In this document: one piece after another, positions 5,487-12,773 of the stretch
Layout of the letters: each line of letters begins with the position of its first letter
How positions within the stretch are numbered: position 1 is the stretch's first letter
Assembly (NCBI GenBank): GCA_964393535.1
Contig: CAYMUC010000073.1
Location: 1 to 15,475, forward strand
Reading direction: 5' to 3'
From: CAYMUC01 sp964393535
GTDB taxonomy: Bacteria > Actinomycetota > Acidimicrobiia > Acidimicrobiales > Ilumatobacteraceae
Length of the DNA stretch: 15,475 nucleotides
Notes under the pieces: generated by a model
What the model saw: the letters and a program-made list of their open reading frames with translations, nothing else
Told to the model about the DNA's origin: nothing
The model's database searches: none
Made by a program: the position numbers and the translations under genes

Positions 5487-7871
5487 TCAGCGGCGGCGAC
5501 GGCGCTGCGGACGACGATCGCCATCGCGATCGCCACCACGGTCGCCACGATCACCGCGATCGGCCGTCGCCGGTCCGAGATCGCCGAGTTCCGAGCGGAT
5601 CTCGTCGTCGAAGGCGTCCTCGAAACTCACCGCAACAGCTGCCGACTCGGCGGGCGCTGCCGATGACTCGGACGCCTCGGGACCTCCGCCCAGCGGCGAC
5701 AGGCTCACCTTGCCCTTGTCATCGATGTCCTCGACCACCACTTCCACCTGATCGCCGAGTTGCAGCACGTCCTCCACCTGGGCGATGCGCTTGCCACGAC
5801 CCAGTTTCGAGATGTGCAACAGCCCATCGCGCCCCGGAAGGATGTTCACGAACGCCCCGAACTTGGTGATGTTGACCACCGTGCCCAGGTAGGTCTTGCC
5901 GATCTCGGCGAGTGGCGGGCTCACGATGGCCTCGATGCGCTCACGAGCAGCGGCCACCTTGAGGCCATCGGGAGAGCCGATGGACACGATGCCGTTCACA
6001 CCGTCGTCGTCGATGGTGATATCGGCGCCGGTCTCCTGCTGGATGGTGTTGATGATCTTGCCCTTGGGTCCGATCACCTCGCCCACCTTGTCGAGGGGGA
6101 TCTTGAACGAGACGATCTTGGGGGCCGTGGCCGACACCTCGGAGCGCGGGGCGGCAATGGCCGCTTCCATCACGCCCAAGATGGCCAAACGGGCGTCGCG
6201 GGCCTGGTTCAAGGCGGCGGTCAGCACATCGGCGGGGATGCCGTCGATTTTGGTGTCCAACTGCAACGCCGTGATGGCATCGGCGGTACCGGCCACCTTG
6301 AAGTCCATGTCACCGAAGGCATCCTCGGCACCCAGGATGTCGGTGAGGGTGGTGTACTTGCCTTCGGCGAACACCAGACCCATGGCGATACCGGCCACGG
6401 GCGCCTTGATCGGCACACCGGCATCCATGAGCGACAGGCTCGATGAGCACACCGACGCCATGGAGGTGGAGCCGTTCGACGCCAACACCTCGGACACCAG
6501 GCGCAACACGTACGAGAACTCGTCCTGGCTGGGCACCACGGGCAGTAGTGCACGCTCGGCCAGGGCACCGTGACCGATCTCGCGCCGCTTGGGCGAACCG
6601 ACGCGGCCCACTTCACCGTTCGCCGACGGGGGCATGTTGTAGTGATGCAGGTAGCGCTTCTGCGTGACCGGCGTGAGGGTGTCGAGCAACTGGTTCATGC
6701 GAGGCATGGCCAGGGTGCAGACGTTCAGCACCTGGGTCTCTCCACGCTGGAACAAGCCCGATCCATGCACGCTGGGCAGCAGGCCGACCTCGGCCGACAG
6801 CGGACGGAGGTCGGCAGGACCGCGGCCGTCAATACGCACACCCTCTTCGACGATGCGCTTGCGCACCAGTTTCTTGGTGAGGCTGCGCACTGCCTCTTTG
6901 ATCTCCTTCTCACGACCGGCGAAGGCCCCCGGGGCATCCGACGTGCCTGCCAGGCTCACCAGTGCCTTGGCGGCAGCGGAGTCGGTGGCCTCGTTGCGCT
7001 CGGCCTTCCCGGCGATGGTGATGGCCTTGGCGAGATCGGCGGTGACGGCCGCCTCGACGGCAGCCATCACGTCGTCGCCGTAGTCGACCACGGGGGTGAA
7101 GGGCAGTGGGGTGATGGGCCCGCGGGTGGCGATGACCGAGGCCACCAACTGACGCTGCAGGGCGATGGACTCCTTGATCCACACCTTCGACGCCTCGAGC
7201 CCGGCGGCCAACACCGCTTCGCTCACCTTGGGGGCACCCTGGGCGTAGTACTCGAAACTGCGCTCGGTACCGCCGGCCTCGACCATCATGATGGCGACGT
7301 CACCATCGTCGAGTTGGCGCCCGGCCACCACGAGTTCGAACGTGGACTCGTCGCCTTCGGCATACGTGGGATGCGGGATCCATTCGCCTTGCTGGCTAAA
7401 CGCCACCCGGACAGCGCCGATGGGGCCATCGAAGGGAATGCCCGAGATCATGAGTGCGGCCGAGGCCGCATTGATCGACAGCACGTCGTGCGGGTTGGTC
7501 ATGTCGGCCGCCAGCACGGTGGTGACGATCTGGGTCTCGTTGCGGAACCCGTCGGGGAACGACGGACGCAACGGCCGGTCGGTGAGCCGACAGGTGAGGA
7601 TGGCGTCCTCGGTGGGACGGCCCTCACGACGGAAGAACGAACCGGGCACCTTGCCGGCAGCGTAGGCCCGCTCCTCGACGTCGACGGTCAAGGGGAAGAA
7701 ATCGATACCGTCACGCACACCCTTGGCAGCGTTGGCGGTGGTCAGTACCGCAGTGTCACCCACACGAGCGACGACCGCCCCCTGGGACTGCTGGGCGAGT
7801 TTCCCCGTCTCGAAGGACAGGACCCTGTCGGTGCCCGAGATGGCACCACTGACTCGAATGGCGTCGGCCAC
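5487..7871 (-). CDS. pnp: Polyribonucleotide nucleotidyltransferase (PNPase)
   Basis: A 794-residue phosphorolytic 3'-5' exoribonuclease, central to mRNA decay; in actinobacteria it can also add 3' tails. The first RNase PH-like domain contains FFRREGRPTE (79-88). An all-helical linker follows, then the second RNase PH-like domain with STSMASVC-x-SSLSLMDAGV and the active-site block EDAFGDMDFKVAG around residues 514-527. A KH domain occupies about 589-657, with VIGPKGK at its RNA-binding loop, and an S1 domain about 658-725. A charged Arg/Asp/Gly-rich tail (about 771-794) ends in five arginines. The frame is open upstream to base 7946, but I start at GTG 7871 because AAGGAG (7883-7878) lies 6 nt before it and the N-terminus then fits the family. 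It follows rpsO after a structured spacer. Confidence 0.97.
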   Translation of the reverse strand: MADAIRVSGAISGTDRVLSFETGKLAQQSQGAVVARVGDTAVLTTANAAKGVRDGIDFFPLTVDVEERAYAAGKVPGSFFRREGRPTEDAILTCRLTDRPLRPSFPDGFRNETQIVTTVLAADMTNPHDVLSINAASAALMISGIPFDGPIGAVRVAFSQQGEWIPHPTYAEGDESTFELVVAGRQLDDGDVAIMMVEAGGTERSFEYYAQGAPKVSEAVLAAGLEASKVWIKESIALQRQLVASVIATRGPITPLPFTPVVDYGDDVMAAVEAAVTADLAKAITIAGKAERNEATDSAAAKALVSLAGTSDAPGAFAGREKEIKEAVRSLTKKLVRKRIVEEGVRIDGRGPADLRPLSAEVGLLPSVHGSGLFQRGETQVLNVCTLAMPRMNQLLDTLTPVTQKRYLHHYNMPPSANGEVGRVGSPKRREIGHGALAERALLPVVPSQDEFSYVLRLVSEVLASNGSTSMASVCSSSLSLMDAGVPIKAPVAGIAMGLVFAEGKYTTLTDILGAEDAFGDMDFKVAGTADAITALQLDTKIDGIPADVLTAALNQARDARLAILGVMEAAIAAPRSEVSATAPKIVSFKIPLDKVGEVIGPKGKIINTIQQETGADITIDDDGVNGIVSIGSPDGLKVAAARERIEAIVSPPLAEIGKTYLGTVVNITKFGAFVNILPGRDGLLHISKLGRGKRIAQVEDVLQLGDQVEVVVEDIDDKGKVSLSPLGGGPEASESSAAPAESAAVAVSFEDAFDDEIRSELGDLGPATADRGDRGDRGGDRDGDRRPQRRRRR

Positions 7872-7877
7872 GTCGAG

Positions 7878-7883
7878 CTCCTT
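7878..7883 (-). promoter_or_regulatory. Strong ribosome binding site of pnp
   Basis: On the minus strand GGAAAGGAG (7886-7878) contains AAGGAG ending 6 nt before GTG 7871. It is the best Shine-Dalgarno match in the window and decides the pnp start over longer in-frame alternatives. Confidence 0.8.
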
Positions 7884-7927
7884 TCCGGCCCCCGTTGTCT
7901 GTCGGGCGGCCGATCTGAAGCGGCATG

Positions 7928-7992
7928 GTCGGTTCCCAGTCGGCAACCACGCGCCGAAAAGGGCGTCGCGGGATCGGCGACTGACAACCGAC
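7928..7992 (-). promoter_or_regulatory. Long stem-loop in the pnp leader (candidate RNase III processing site)
   Basis: GTCGGTT (7928-7934) pairs with AACCGAC (7986-7992). After a 2x2 internal loop, CAGTCG (7937-7942) pairs with CGACTG (7978-7983). A smaller stem (CGCC 7952-7955 with GGCG 7962-7965) can form at the top. The result is a hairpin of about 65 nt, 57 nt upstream of the pnp start. In E. coli the pnp leader stem-loop is cut by RNase III and is the basis of PNPase autoregulation; the position here suggests the same, by analogy only. Confidence 0.5.
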
Positions 7993-8014
7993 TCCGCGCC
8001 GCTCGGCTGGTTTC

Positions 8015-8042
8015 GGTCTGGGCCGCAGCCGCGACCCAGACC
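8015..8042 (-). terminator. Hairpin just after rpsO (attenuator or processing signal)
   Basis: GGTCTGGG (8015-8022) and CCCAGACC (8035-8042) form a perfect 8-bp stem with a 12-nt loop, starting 6 nt after the rpsO stop on the minus strand. No U-tract follows, so full termination is doubtful. Partial termination or 3'-end stabilisation of the rpsO mRNA before pnp is more likely. Confidence 0.45.
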
Positions 8043-8048
8043 CGTACT

Positions 8049-8303
8049 CTAACGGCGCAGGCCCAGCTTGGCGACGATGGCGCGGTAGCGCTCGACGTCG
8101 CGGTCCTTCACGTAGTCCAGCAAGCGACGACGACGGCCCACCAGCATCAACAGGCCACGACGGCTGTGGTGATCCTTCTTGTGAACCTTCAGATGCTCGG
8201 TGAGCTGGCTGATGCGCTCGCTCAGCAACGCGATCTGCACTTCGGGCGAACCGGTATCGGTGTCGTGCAGTTTGTGGGCGTCGATGGTGGTCTGCTTGGG
8301 CAT
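8049..8303 (-). CDS. rpsO: 30S ribosomal protein S15
   Basis: An 84-residue four-helix protein that binds the central domain of 16S rRNA early in 30S assembly and contributes to an intersubunit bridge. The family signature is complete: H-x-x-DTGSPEVQIALL (about 13-27), the LTEHLKVHKKDHHSRRGLL-like stretch (residues 34-52) with the rRNA-binding His/Asp/Ser cluster, and the closing RRRLLDYVKDRD-x-x-RY. The length is normal. ATG 8303 is preceded by GAGGAAGG (8318-8311) at 7 nt. It is the first gene of its transcription unit, with a promoter candidate and a leader hairpin upstream, and is followed by pnp, the order seen across bacteria. S15 commonly represses its own translation by binding its mRNA leader, which may apply here. 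Confidence 0.97.
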   Translation of the reverse strand: MPKQTTIDAHKLHDTDTGSPEVQIALLSERISQLTEHLKVHKKDHHSRRGLLMLVGRRRRLLDYVKDRDVERYRAIVAKLGLRR

Positions 8304-8334
8304 GACGTGGCCTTCCTCACAGGGAGTGATGGAC

Positions 8335-8357
8335 GCTCGGAGCGACGTGCTCCGGGC
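8335..8357 (-). promoter_or_regulatory. rpsO leader hairpin (candidate S15 autoregulatory element)
   Basis: CGGAGC (8338-8343) and GCTCCG (8349-8354) form a 6-bp stem around a 5-nt loop. GC (8335-8336) and GC (8356-8357) extend it past one mismatch in the minus-strand RNA. It lies between the candidate promoter and the rpsO ribosome binding site, ending about 16 nt upstream of GAGGAAGG. Leader structures bound by S15 are known in several bacteria and differ widely, so this is a candidate from position only. Confidence 0.4.
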
Positions 8358-8391
8358 ATCTCACCGCGCCGTGGCCCGATGAGACCCCGTG

Positions 8392-8421
8392 AGGTTACGG
8401 GCACCGACCCGATTGCGCCAA
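8392..8421 (-). promoter_or_regulatory. Candidate housekeeping promoter of rpsO
   Basis: Read on the minus strand, TTGGCG (8421-8416) and TAACCT (8397-8392) are separated by 18 nt. They resemble the sigma-70-type -35 (TTGACA) and the actinobacterial -10 pattern TAnnnT. Transcription would begin near 8385 and give a leader of about 80 nt. No equally good pair was seen for the divergent fbiC. Confidence 0.45.
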
Positions 8422-8534
8422 CTACGACGCTGCGGCGACACAACCGCTACCATCTGATCTGCAAGGCATTCGGGGGCCGTCGTCTTCTCGCATACGACAT
8501 CGTCACCGCCTCGCACTGACACCACAGTCGATTC

Positions 8535-8548
8535 GCCGCTTCGGCGGC
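8535..8548 (+). promoter_or_regulatory. cUUCGg tetraloop hairpin in the fbiC leader
   Basis: GCCGC (8535-8539), loop TTCG (8540-8543) and GCGGC (8544-8548) form a 5-bp hairpin with the exceptionally stable C(UUCG)G tetraloop. It ends 6 nt before the ribosome binding site GAGGAG (8555-8560), which is 8 nt from the fbiC ATG. It could define a 5' end, stabilise the mRNA or modulate initiation. No T-run follows, so it is not an intrinsic terminator. Confidence 0.45.
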
Positions 8549-8568
8549 TGCAACGAGGAGTCCGTCAG

Positions 8569-10926
8569 ATGCGCGCGCCTTCCCTTTCCTACCTGTCAGC
8601 ACCACTCGACGAGTTGATGTCCGCTGCCCGTGCGGTGCGGGATCAGCATCACGGCACCCGGATCACCTACTCCCCCAAGGTGTTCATCCCGTTGACGATG
8701 CTGTGCCGCGACACCTGCGGCTACTGCACGTTCGCTCAGCCCCCCGCTCGCCTCGACACGGTGTACCTGTCGCCCGAGCAGGTGTTGGCCATTGCCCGAC
8801 GGGGCGCTGCTCAGGGTTGCCACGAGGCACTGTTCACCCTCGGTGAGCGGCCCGAGGAGCGCTACGACGTGGCGCGCCGCTGGCTCGATGACCACGGGTA
8901 CGACTCGACGATCCACTACCTGGCGGCCATGGCGAAGTTGGTACTCGACGAAACCGGTCTGCTGCCCCACGCCAACGCCGGCGCTCTGTACCGGGACGAA
9001 CTGGCCATGTTGCGCTCGGTGTCGCCCAGCCAGGGGATGATGGTGGAGACGTTGCGCGACGATCTGCCCTGCCATCGCGGCGCCCCTGACAAGGTGCCCG
9101 CCCGTCGCCTTGCAACCCTGGAGACCGCAGGTGAACTGGCCATTCCGTTCACCACGGGCATCCTGGTGGGCATCGGCGAAGAGCGTGCCGACCGCATCGC
9201 TGCGCTGGAGGCCATCGCCGAGTCGCACCGGCGTCACGGCCATGTGCAGGAAGTGATCGTGCAGAACTTCTTGCCCAAGCCCCGCACCGGAATGCAGCAC
9301 GAGGCGCCGTGCCCAGACGAAGAGTTCTGGTGGTCCATCGCCGTGGCCCGGCTGATCCTGCCTCCCGACATCCATCTGCAAGCCCCGCCGAACCTGTCGG
9401 ATGATTTCGGGGTGCTGCTGGATGCCGGCATCGACGACTGGGGTGGGGTGTCGCCCGTGACAGCCGATCACGTGAACCCTGAGCGTCCCTGGCCAGCCCT
9501 GGACCGACTGCGCGAGGTCACCGAGAGTCGCGGATTCGCGTTGGCCCCACGGCTCACCATCTATCCCGAGTACGTGCTGCGGCCACAGCAATGGTTGGAC
9601 GATGCCCTGCGCTTCGCCGTGATGGATCGCAGCGACGCCGAAGGTCTCGGCCGTGACGATCCGGGATCGGTGTGGCCCGAGAAGGCGACCGCCGCCGATG
9701 TGGTGCACGACGGCGCCGAGGTGGTGTTGGTGGGACACCGGTCCACGCAGTGGTACAGCGGTTCCCGTGAGCAGGCACCGCGGTTGGTGCCCGCAGCGGG
9801 ACATGCACGCGCTGGTTCGGCAGTCGGCGAGGTCCTGGCCGGCGTGGAGCAGGGCCAAGTGCCCGGCCTCGACGAGATCGTGACGCTGTTCCGGGCCCGT
9901 GGTCGGGAGGTGGCCCGGGTGGCCGAGGTGGCCGACGAACTTCGGCGCCGCACCGTGGGCGATGTCGTGACATGGGTGCACAACCGCAACATCAACTACA
10001 CCAACGTGTGCACCTTCAAGTGCAAGTTCTGCGGATTCTCCAAGGGTCCCCTCAGCCTGAACCTGCGCGGTACTCCCTATCTGCTGACCTTGGACGACAT
10101 CGCTGAGCGCGCCCGCGAGGCCTGGGACCTGGGCGCCACCGAGGTGACGCTGCAGGGCGGGATCCACCCCGACTTCGACGGCGACTACTACCTGGACGTG
10201 ACTCGGGCCGTGAAAGATGCCGTGCCCGGCATGCACGTACACGGCTTCACCGCCCTCGAGGTCACCGAAGGTGCGCGCCGCCTCGGAGAACCCCTCGAGC
10301 AGTACCTGGTGCGCATGCGCGACGCCGGCCTGGCCTCACTTCCCGGCACCGCGGCAGAGATCCTCGATGACGAGATCCGGGCCATCCTCTGCCCCGACAA
10401 GGTCGACACCGACGAATGGCTGGAAGCTCACCGCACCGCCCATCGCGTGGGCCTGCGCTCGAACATCACCATCATGTTCGGCTCGGTGGAGCAACCGGTT
10501 CACTGGGCCCGACATCTCGTGCGTACCCGTGACCTGCAACGCGAGACGGGTGGCTTCACCGAGTTCGTGGGTCTGCCATTCGTGCATATGGCGTCCCCCA
10601 TCTATCTCCAGCGCAAGGCCCGCCGCGGGCCCACGTTCCGCGAGACCCTGCTGATGCACGCCATCGCCCGCATCGTGTACCACGGCCTCATCGACAACGT
10701 GCAGGTGAGTTGGGTGAAGATCGGTGTGGAGGGCGCCCGCCAGATGCTGCAGGCCGGTTGCAACGACCTGGGCGGCACGCTCATGGACGAGAACATCTCG
10801 CGTGCTGCTGGTGCCAGCCACGGACAGGGCATGACGCCCGAGCGGTTCGCAGACCTCGTGGCACCACTGGATCGAACACTGGAGCAGCGGACCACCCTCT
10901 ATGGGCGAGTGGCCGCCGGCGTCTAG
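8569..10926 (+). CDS. fbiC: FO synthase, fused CofG-CofH (bifunctional radical SAM enzyme of F420 synthesis)
   Basis: A 785-residue cytoplasmic enzyme making 7,8-didemethyl-8-hydroxy-5-deazariboflavin (FO), the chromophore of coenzyme F420, from tyrosine and 5-amino-6-ribitylamino-uracil. Two radical SAM modules each have a CxxxCxxC cluster motif. The N-terminal CofG-like half has Cys46, Cys50 and Cys53 (LCRDTCGYCTF), plus TTGILVGIGE and VTADHVNPERPWP. The C-terminal CofH-like half has Cys481, Cys485 and Cys488 (VCTFKCKFCGFSKG), preceded by NRNINYTN and followed by LQGGIHPDF. This is the actinobacterial fused arrangement; archaea usually have two proteins. It is somewhat shorter than my recollection of the M. 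tuberculosis protein. ATG 8569 is preceded by GAGGAG at 8 nt. It stands alone on its strand, and its TAG is 6 nt from that of ribF. No other F420 gene is in the window. Confidence 0.96.
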   Translation: MRAPSLSYLSAPLDELMSAARAVRDQHHGTRITYSPKVFIPLTMLCRDTCGYCTFAQPPARLDTVYLSPEQVLAIARRGAAQGCHEALFTLGERPEERYDVARRWLDDHGYDSTIHYLAAMAKLVLDETGLLPHANAGALYRDELAMLRSVSPSQGMMVETLRDDLPCHRGAPDKVPARRLATLETAGELAIPFTTGILVGIGEERADRIAALEAIAESHRRHGHVQEVIVQNFLPKPRTGMQHEAPCPDEEFWWSIAVARLILPPDIHLQAPPNLSDDFGVLLDAGIDDWGGVSPVTADHVNPERPWPALDRLREVTESRGFALAPRLTIYPEYVLRPQQWLDDALRFAVMDRSDAEGLGRDDPGSVWPEKATAADVVHDGAEVVLVGHRSTQWYSGSREQAPRLVPAAGHARAGSAVGEVLAGVEQGQVPGLDEIVTLFRARGREVARVAEVADELRRRTVGDVVTWVHNRNINYTNVCTFKCKFCGFSKGPLSLNLRGTPYLLTLDDIAERAREAWDLGATEVTLQGGIHPDFDGDYYLDVTRAVKDAVPGMHVHGFTALEVTEGARRLGEPLEQYLVRMRDAGLASLPGTAAEILDDEIRAILCPDKVDTDEWLEAHRTAHRVGLRSNITIMFGSVEQPVHWARHLVRTRDLQRETGGFTEFVGLPFVHMASPIYLQRKARRGPTFRETLLMHAIARIVYHGLIDNVQVSWVKIGVEGARQMLQAGCNDLGGTLMDENISRAAGASHGQGMTPERFADLVAPLDRTLEQRTTLYGRVAAGV

Positions 10927-10932
10927 CGCTGC

Positions 10933-11877
10933 CTAGGCGGTGACGGCCGACCTGGCATGTTCGCAGTCGAGTTTCAACTGCGCCACGAGGGCGTCGATAC
11001 CGTCGAACTTGCGCTCGCTGCGCAGGAAAGCCACGAACTGCACCCGAGCCGCCTCGCCGTACAGGTCGCCCTCGAAGTCGAGGAGGTGTGCCTCGAGCAG
11101 CGACGTCGTGGCGTGGTCGTAGAAGGTCGGACGTCGACCGAGATTGATGGCGCAGGGGTATCGCGTGCCGTCGGGGCGTTCGTACCAGCCTGCGTACACA
11201 CCGTCGGCGGGCAAGGAGATCTGTGCGGGCACCGCAACGTTGGCCGTGGGGAAGCCGAGAAGCCGACCGCGCTGATCGCCTTGGGTCACCGGGCCGCGAG
11301 CCTCGAAAGGACGCCCCAGCATGACAGCGGCCTCCTCGACGTCCCCGCCTGCCAACGCACGCCTGATCGCCGTGGAACTCACCGGCTCGGCCACCCCATC
11401 GGTCCGGTCGAGCAACGGCAACGGGGCCACTTCGAAGTCGTAGCGAGCACCCAACTCGCGCAGCATGGCAACGTTGCCCGTGCGTCCCACGCCGAAGTGG
11501 AAGTCCTCCCCCACCACCACCACTGAAGCCCGAAGACCGTCCACGATGACCCGGCGCACGAAGTCCTCAGGAGTTTCGTGGCGCTGCGTGTCATCGAAGC
11601 CGAGCACCACGGCGGCGTCCACCCCGGTGCCGGCGAGCAGTTCCATTCGCTGATCGGCATCGGTGAGCAGGCGGGGCGCGTTTTCGGGGCGCACCACGCT
11701 GGCGGGGTGGCGGTCGAAGGTGACCACGGCACTACGGGCGCCGCTGACGCTGGCCAGTCGCATCACCTCGGCGATCACCGAACGGTGGCCGAGATGTACA
11801 CCGTCATAGGCACCGATGGTGATCACACTGCGGTGGTCGGGCCAAGGGCTGAGAGTGACGTCGGTGATGATCTGCAC
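10933..11877 (-). CDS. ribF: Bifunctional riboflavin kinase / FAD synthetase
   Basis: A 314-residue enzyme converting riboflavin to FMN and then FAD. The N-terminal nucleotidyltransferase domain (about 1-180) shows GAYDGVHLGH (22-31), TFDRHP (53-58), VVGEDFHFG (121-129) and VSSTAIR (166-172). The C-terminal flavokinase domain shows GRLLGFPTANV (204-214), ADGVYAGW (224-231), GRRPTF (247-252) and the LLEAHLLDF segment with the probable catalytic Glu262. Length is normal. The start is GTG 11877, 11 nt after the truB stop; no good ribosome binding site precedes it, so translation probably depends on upstream reading. It is the last gene of the infB-rbfA-truB unit. It converges on fbiC, and both enzymes draw on the riboflavin pathway (riboflavin itself here, its ribitylaminouracil precursor for FbiC), but the convergent arrangement argues against simple co-regulation. 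Confidence 0.96.
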   Translation of the reverse strand: MQIITDVTLSPWPDHRSVITIGAYDGVHLGHRSVIAEVMRLASVSGARSAVVTFDRHPASVVRPENAPRLLTDADQRMELLAGTGVDAAVVLGFDDTQRHETPEDFVRRVIVDGLRASVVVVGEDFHFGVGRTGNVAMLRELGARYDFEVAPLPLLDRTDGVAEPVSSTAIRRALAGGDVEEAAVMLGRPFEARGPVTQGDQRGRLLGFPTANVAVPAQISLPADGVYAGWYERPDGTRYPCAINLGRRPTFYDHATTSLLEAHLLDFEGDLYGEAARVQFVAFLRSERKFDGIDALVAQLKLDCEHARSAVTA

Positions 11878-11888
11878 GATCGGCGACG

Positions 11889-12773
11889 CTAGCGGTCGCC
11901 CCCCATGGCGAGCACGACCGAGGGCTTGGTCCGCCCAGCGCCCAGGCCCTCGTACACCGCCAGCAATGCGCCATCAGTGTCGACCACGGCCCACGGTGAG
12001 GCACCGGGCCACACGGGCAGCAGGGATCCGTGACCCACACGTTCGGCCGTCGCCGCATCGACGGTCACCTTCGTCATGCCCCGCAGCATTTCCAAGGGAG
12101 CCAGCAGCACAGCCGCATCGACGCCCGCCGCCTCGTCCACCGAGAACGGCCCGATGCGGGTGCGGCGCAACCGGCGCAGGTGGGCTCCACCTCCCAGCAG
12201 CGTCCCCAGATCGGCGGCCAGTGTGCGCACGTAGGTGCCCGACGAGCAGGTCACCGAGATGGACAACACGCCCGCGTCGTTGGTCGGGGCGACCTCGAAG
12301 CGATCGATACGCACCGGCCGGGCAGCACGCTCAACCTCGACCCCTTCTCGCGCCAGTTCGTGCAGTCGACGGCCATTCACCTTGATGGCCGACACCATGG
12401 GCGGAACCTGTTCGATATCGCCGAGGAGGTGCTGTGCCACGATTCGGCGTGCATCGTCGACGGTGACGTGTTCCATGTCGTGGCGAGCGGTCACCTCACC
12501 TGCGGCATCCAAGGTCGAGGTCTCCACACCGAGGACCACCTCACCGGTGTAATCCTTGTCGAGACCCGAGAGGAACTTCAGCAGCTTCGTCGGCGCCCCG
12601 ACTGCGATCAGCAGCAGTCCCGTGGCGTCGGGATCGAGGGTTCCCGCATGCCCCACCTGGCGTTCACCGAAGCGACGCCGCACCTGGTCGACCACGTCGT
12701 GGCTGGTCACTCCGACCGGCTTGTCGACGAGCAGAAAGCCGTGGGTGTTGGGCGGACGGCGGCGGCGGCCCAT
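11889..12773 (-). CDS. truB: tRNA pseudouridine(55) synthase
   Basis: A 294-residue enzyme that isomerises U55 to pseudouridine in the T-loop of nearly all tRNAs and also acts as a tRNA chaperone. The catalytic block VGHAGTLDPDATGLL (40-54) contains Asp47, the expected nucleophile. Also visible are GFLLVDKPVGVTSHD (12-26), YTGEVVLGVETSTLDAAG, PPMVSAIKVNGRRL-like substrate-loop residues, and SGTYVRTLA-DLG. The C-terminal part (about 225-294) fits the small extra domain seen in actinobacterial TruB. ATG 12773 shares one base with the rbfA stop (TGATG), a typical coupled junction, and the TAG is 11 nt before ribF. Confidence 0.96.
   Translation of the reverse strand: MGRRRRPPNTHGFLLVDKPVGVTSHDVVDQVRRRFGERQVGHAGTLDPDATGLLLIAVGAPTKLLKFLSGLDKDYTGEVVLGVETSTLDAAGEVTARHDMEHVTVDDARRIVAQHLLGDIEQVPPMVSAIKVNGRRLHELAREGVEVERAARPVRIDRFEVAPTNDAGVLSISVTCSSGTYVRTLAADLGTLLGGGAHLRRLRRTRIGPFSVDEAAGVDAAVLLAPLEMLRGMTKVTVDAATAERVGHGSLLPVWPGASPWAVVDTDGALLAVYEGLGAGRTKPSVVLAMGGDR

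Noticed and set aside
5524..5537. GCGATCGC palindrome in the 3' end of pnp as a HIP1-like repeat
   Set aside because: It is a single occurrence explained by repeated Arg/Asp codons in the charged tail; it is not iterated across the window.
8448..8453. TACCAT as the -10 element of an fbiC promoter
   Set aside because: No acceptable -35 lies 16-19 nt upstream, and TAnnnT strings are common by chance.
6570..8519. A 649-codon open frame on the + strand opposite pnp and rpsO
   Set aside because: It is antisense to two certain genes, has a His/Gly/Arg-rich composition with no recognisable domain, and is the kind of long shadow frame that high-GC coding sequence produces.
8596..10242. A 548-codon open frame on the - strand opposite fbiC
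   Set aside because: It is a shadow of the fbiC reading frame with His/Gln-rich, domain-free translation and no ribosome binding site.
10911..10948. Terminator hairpin between the convergent fbiC and ribF
   Set aside because: Only short competing pairings (CCGCC/GGCGG or GGCCG/CGGCC) with large loops and no T-run are available; too weak to annotate.
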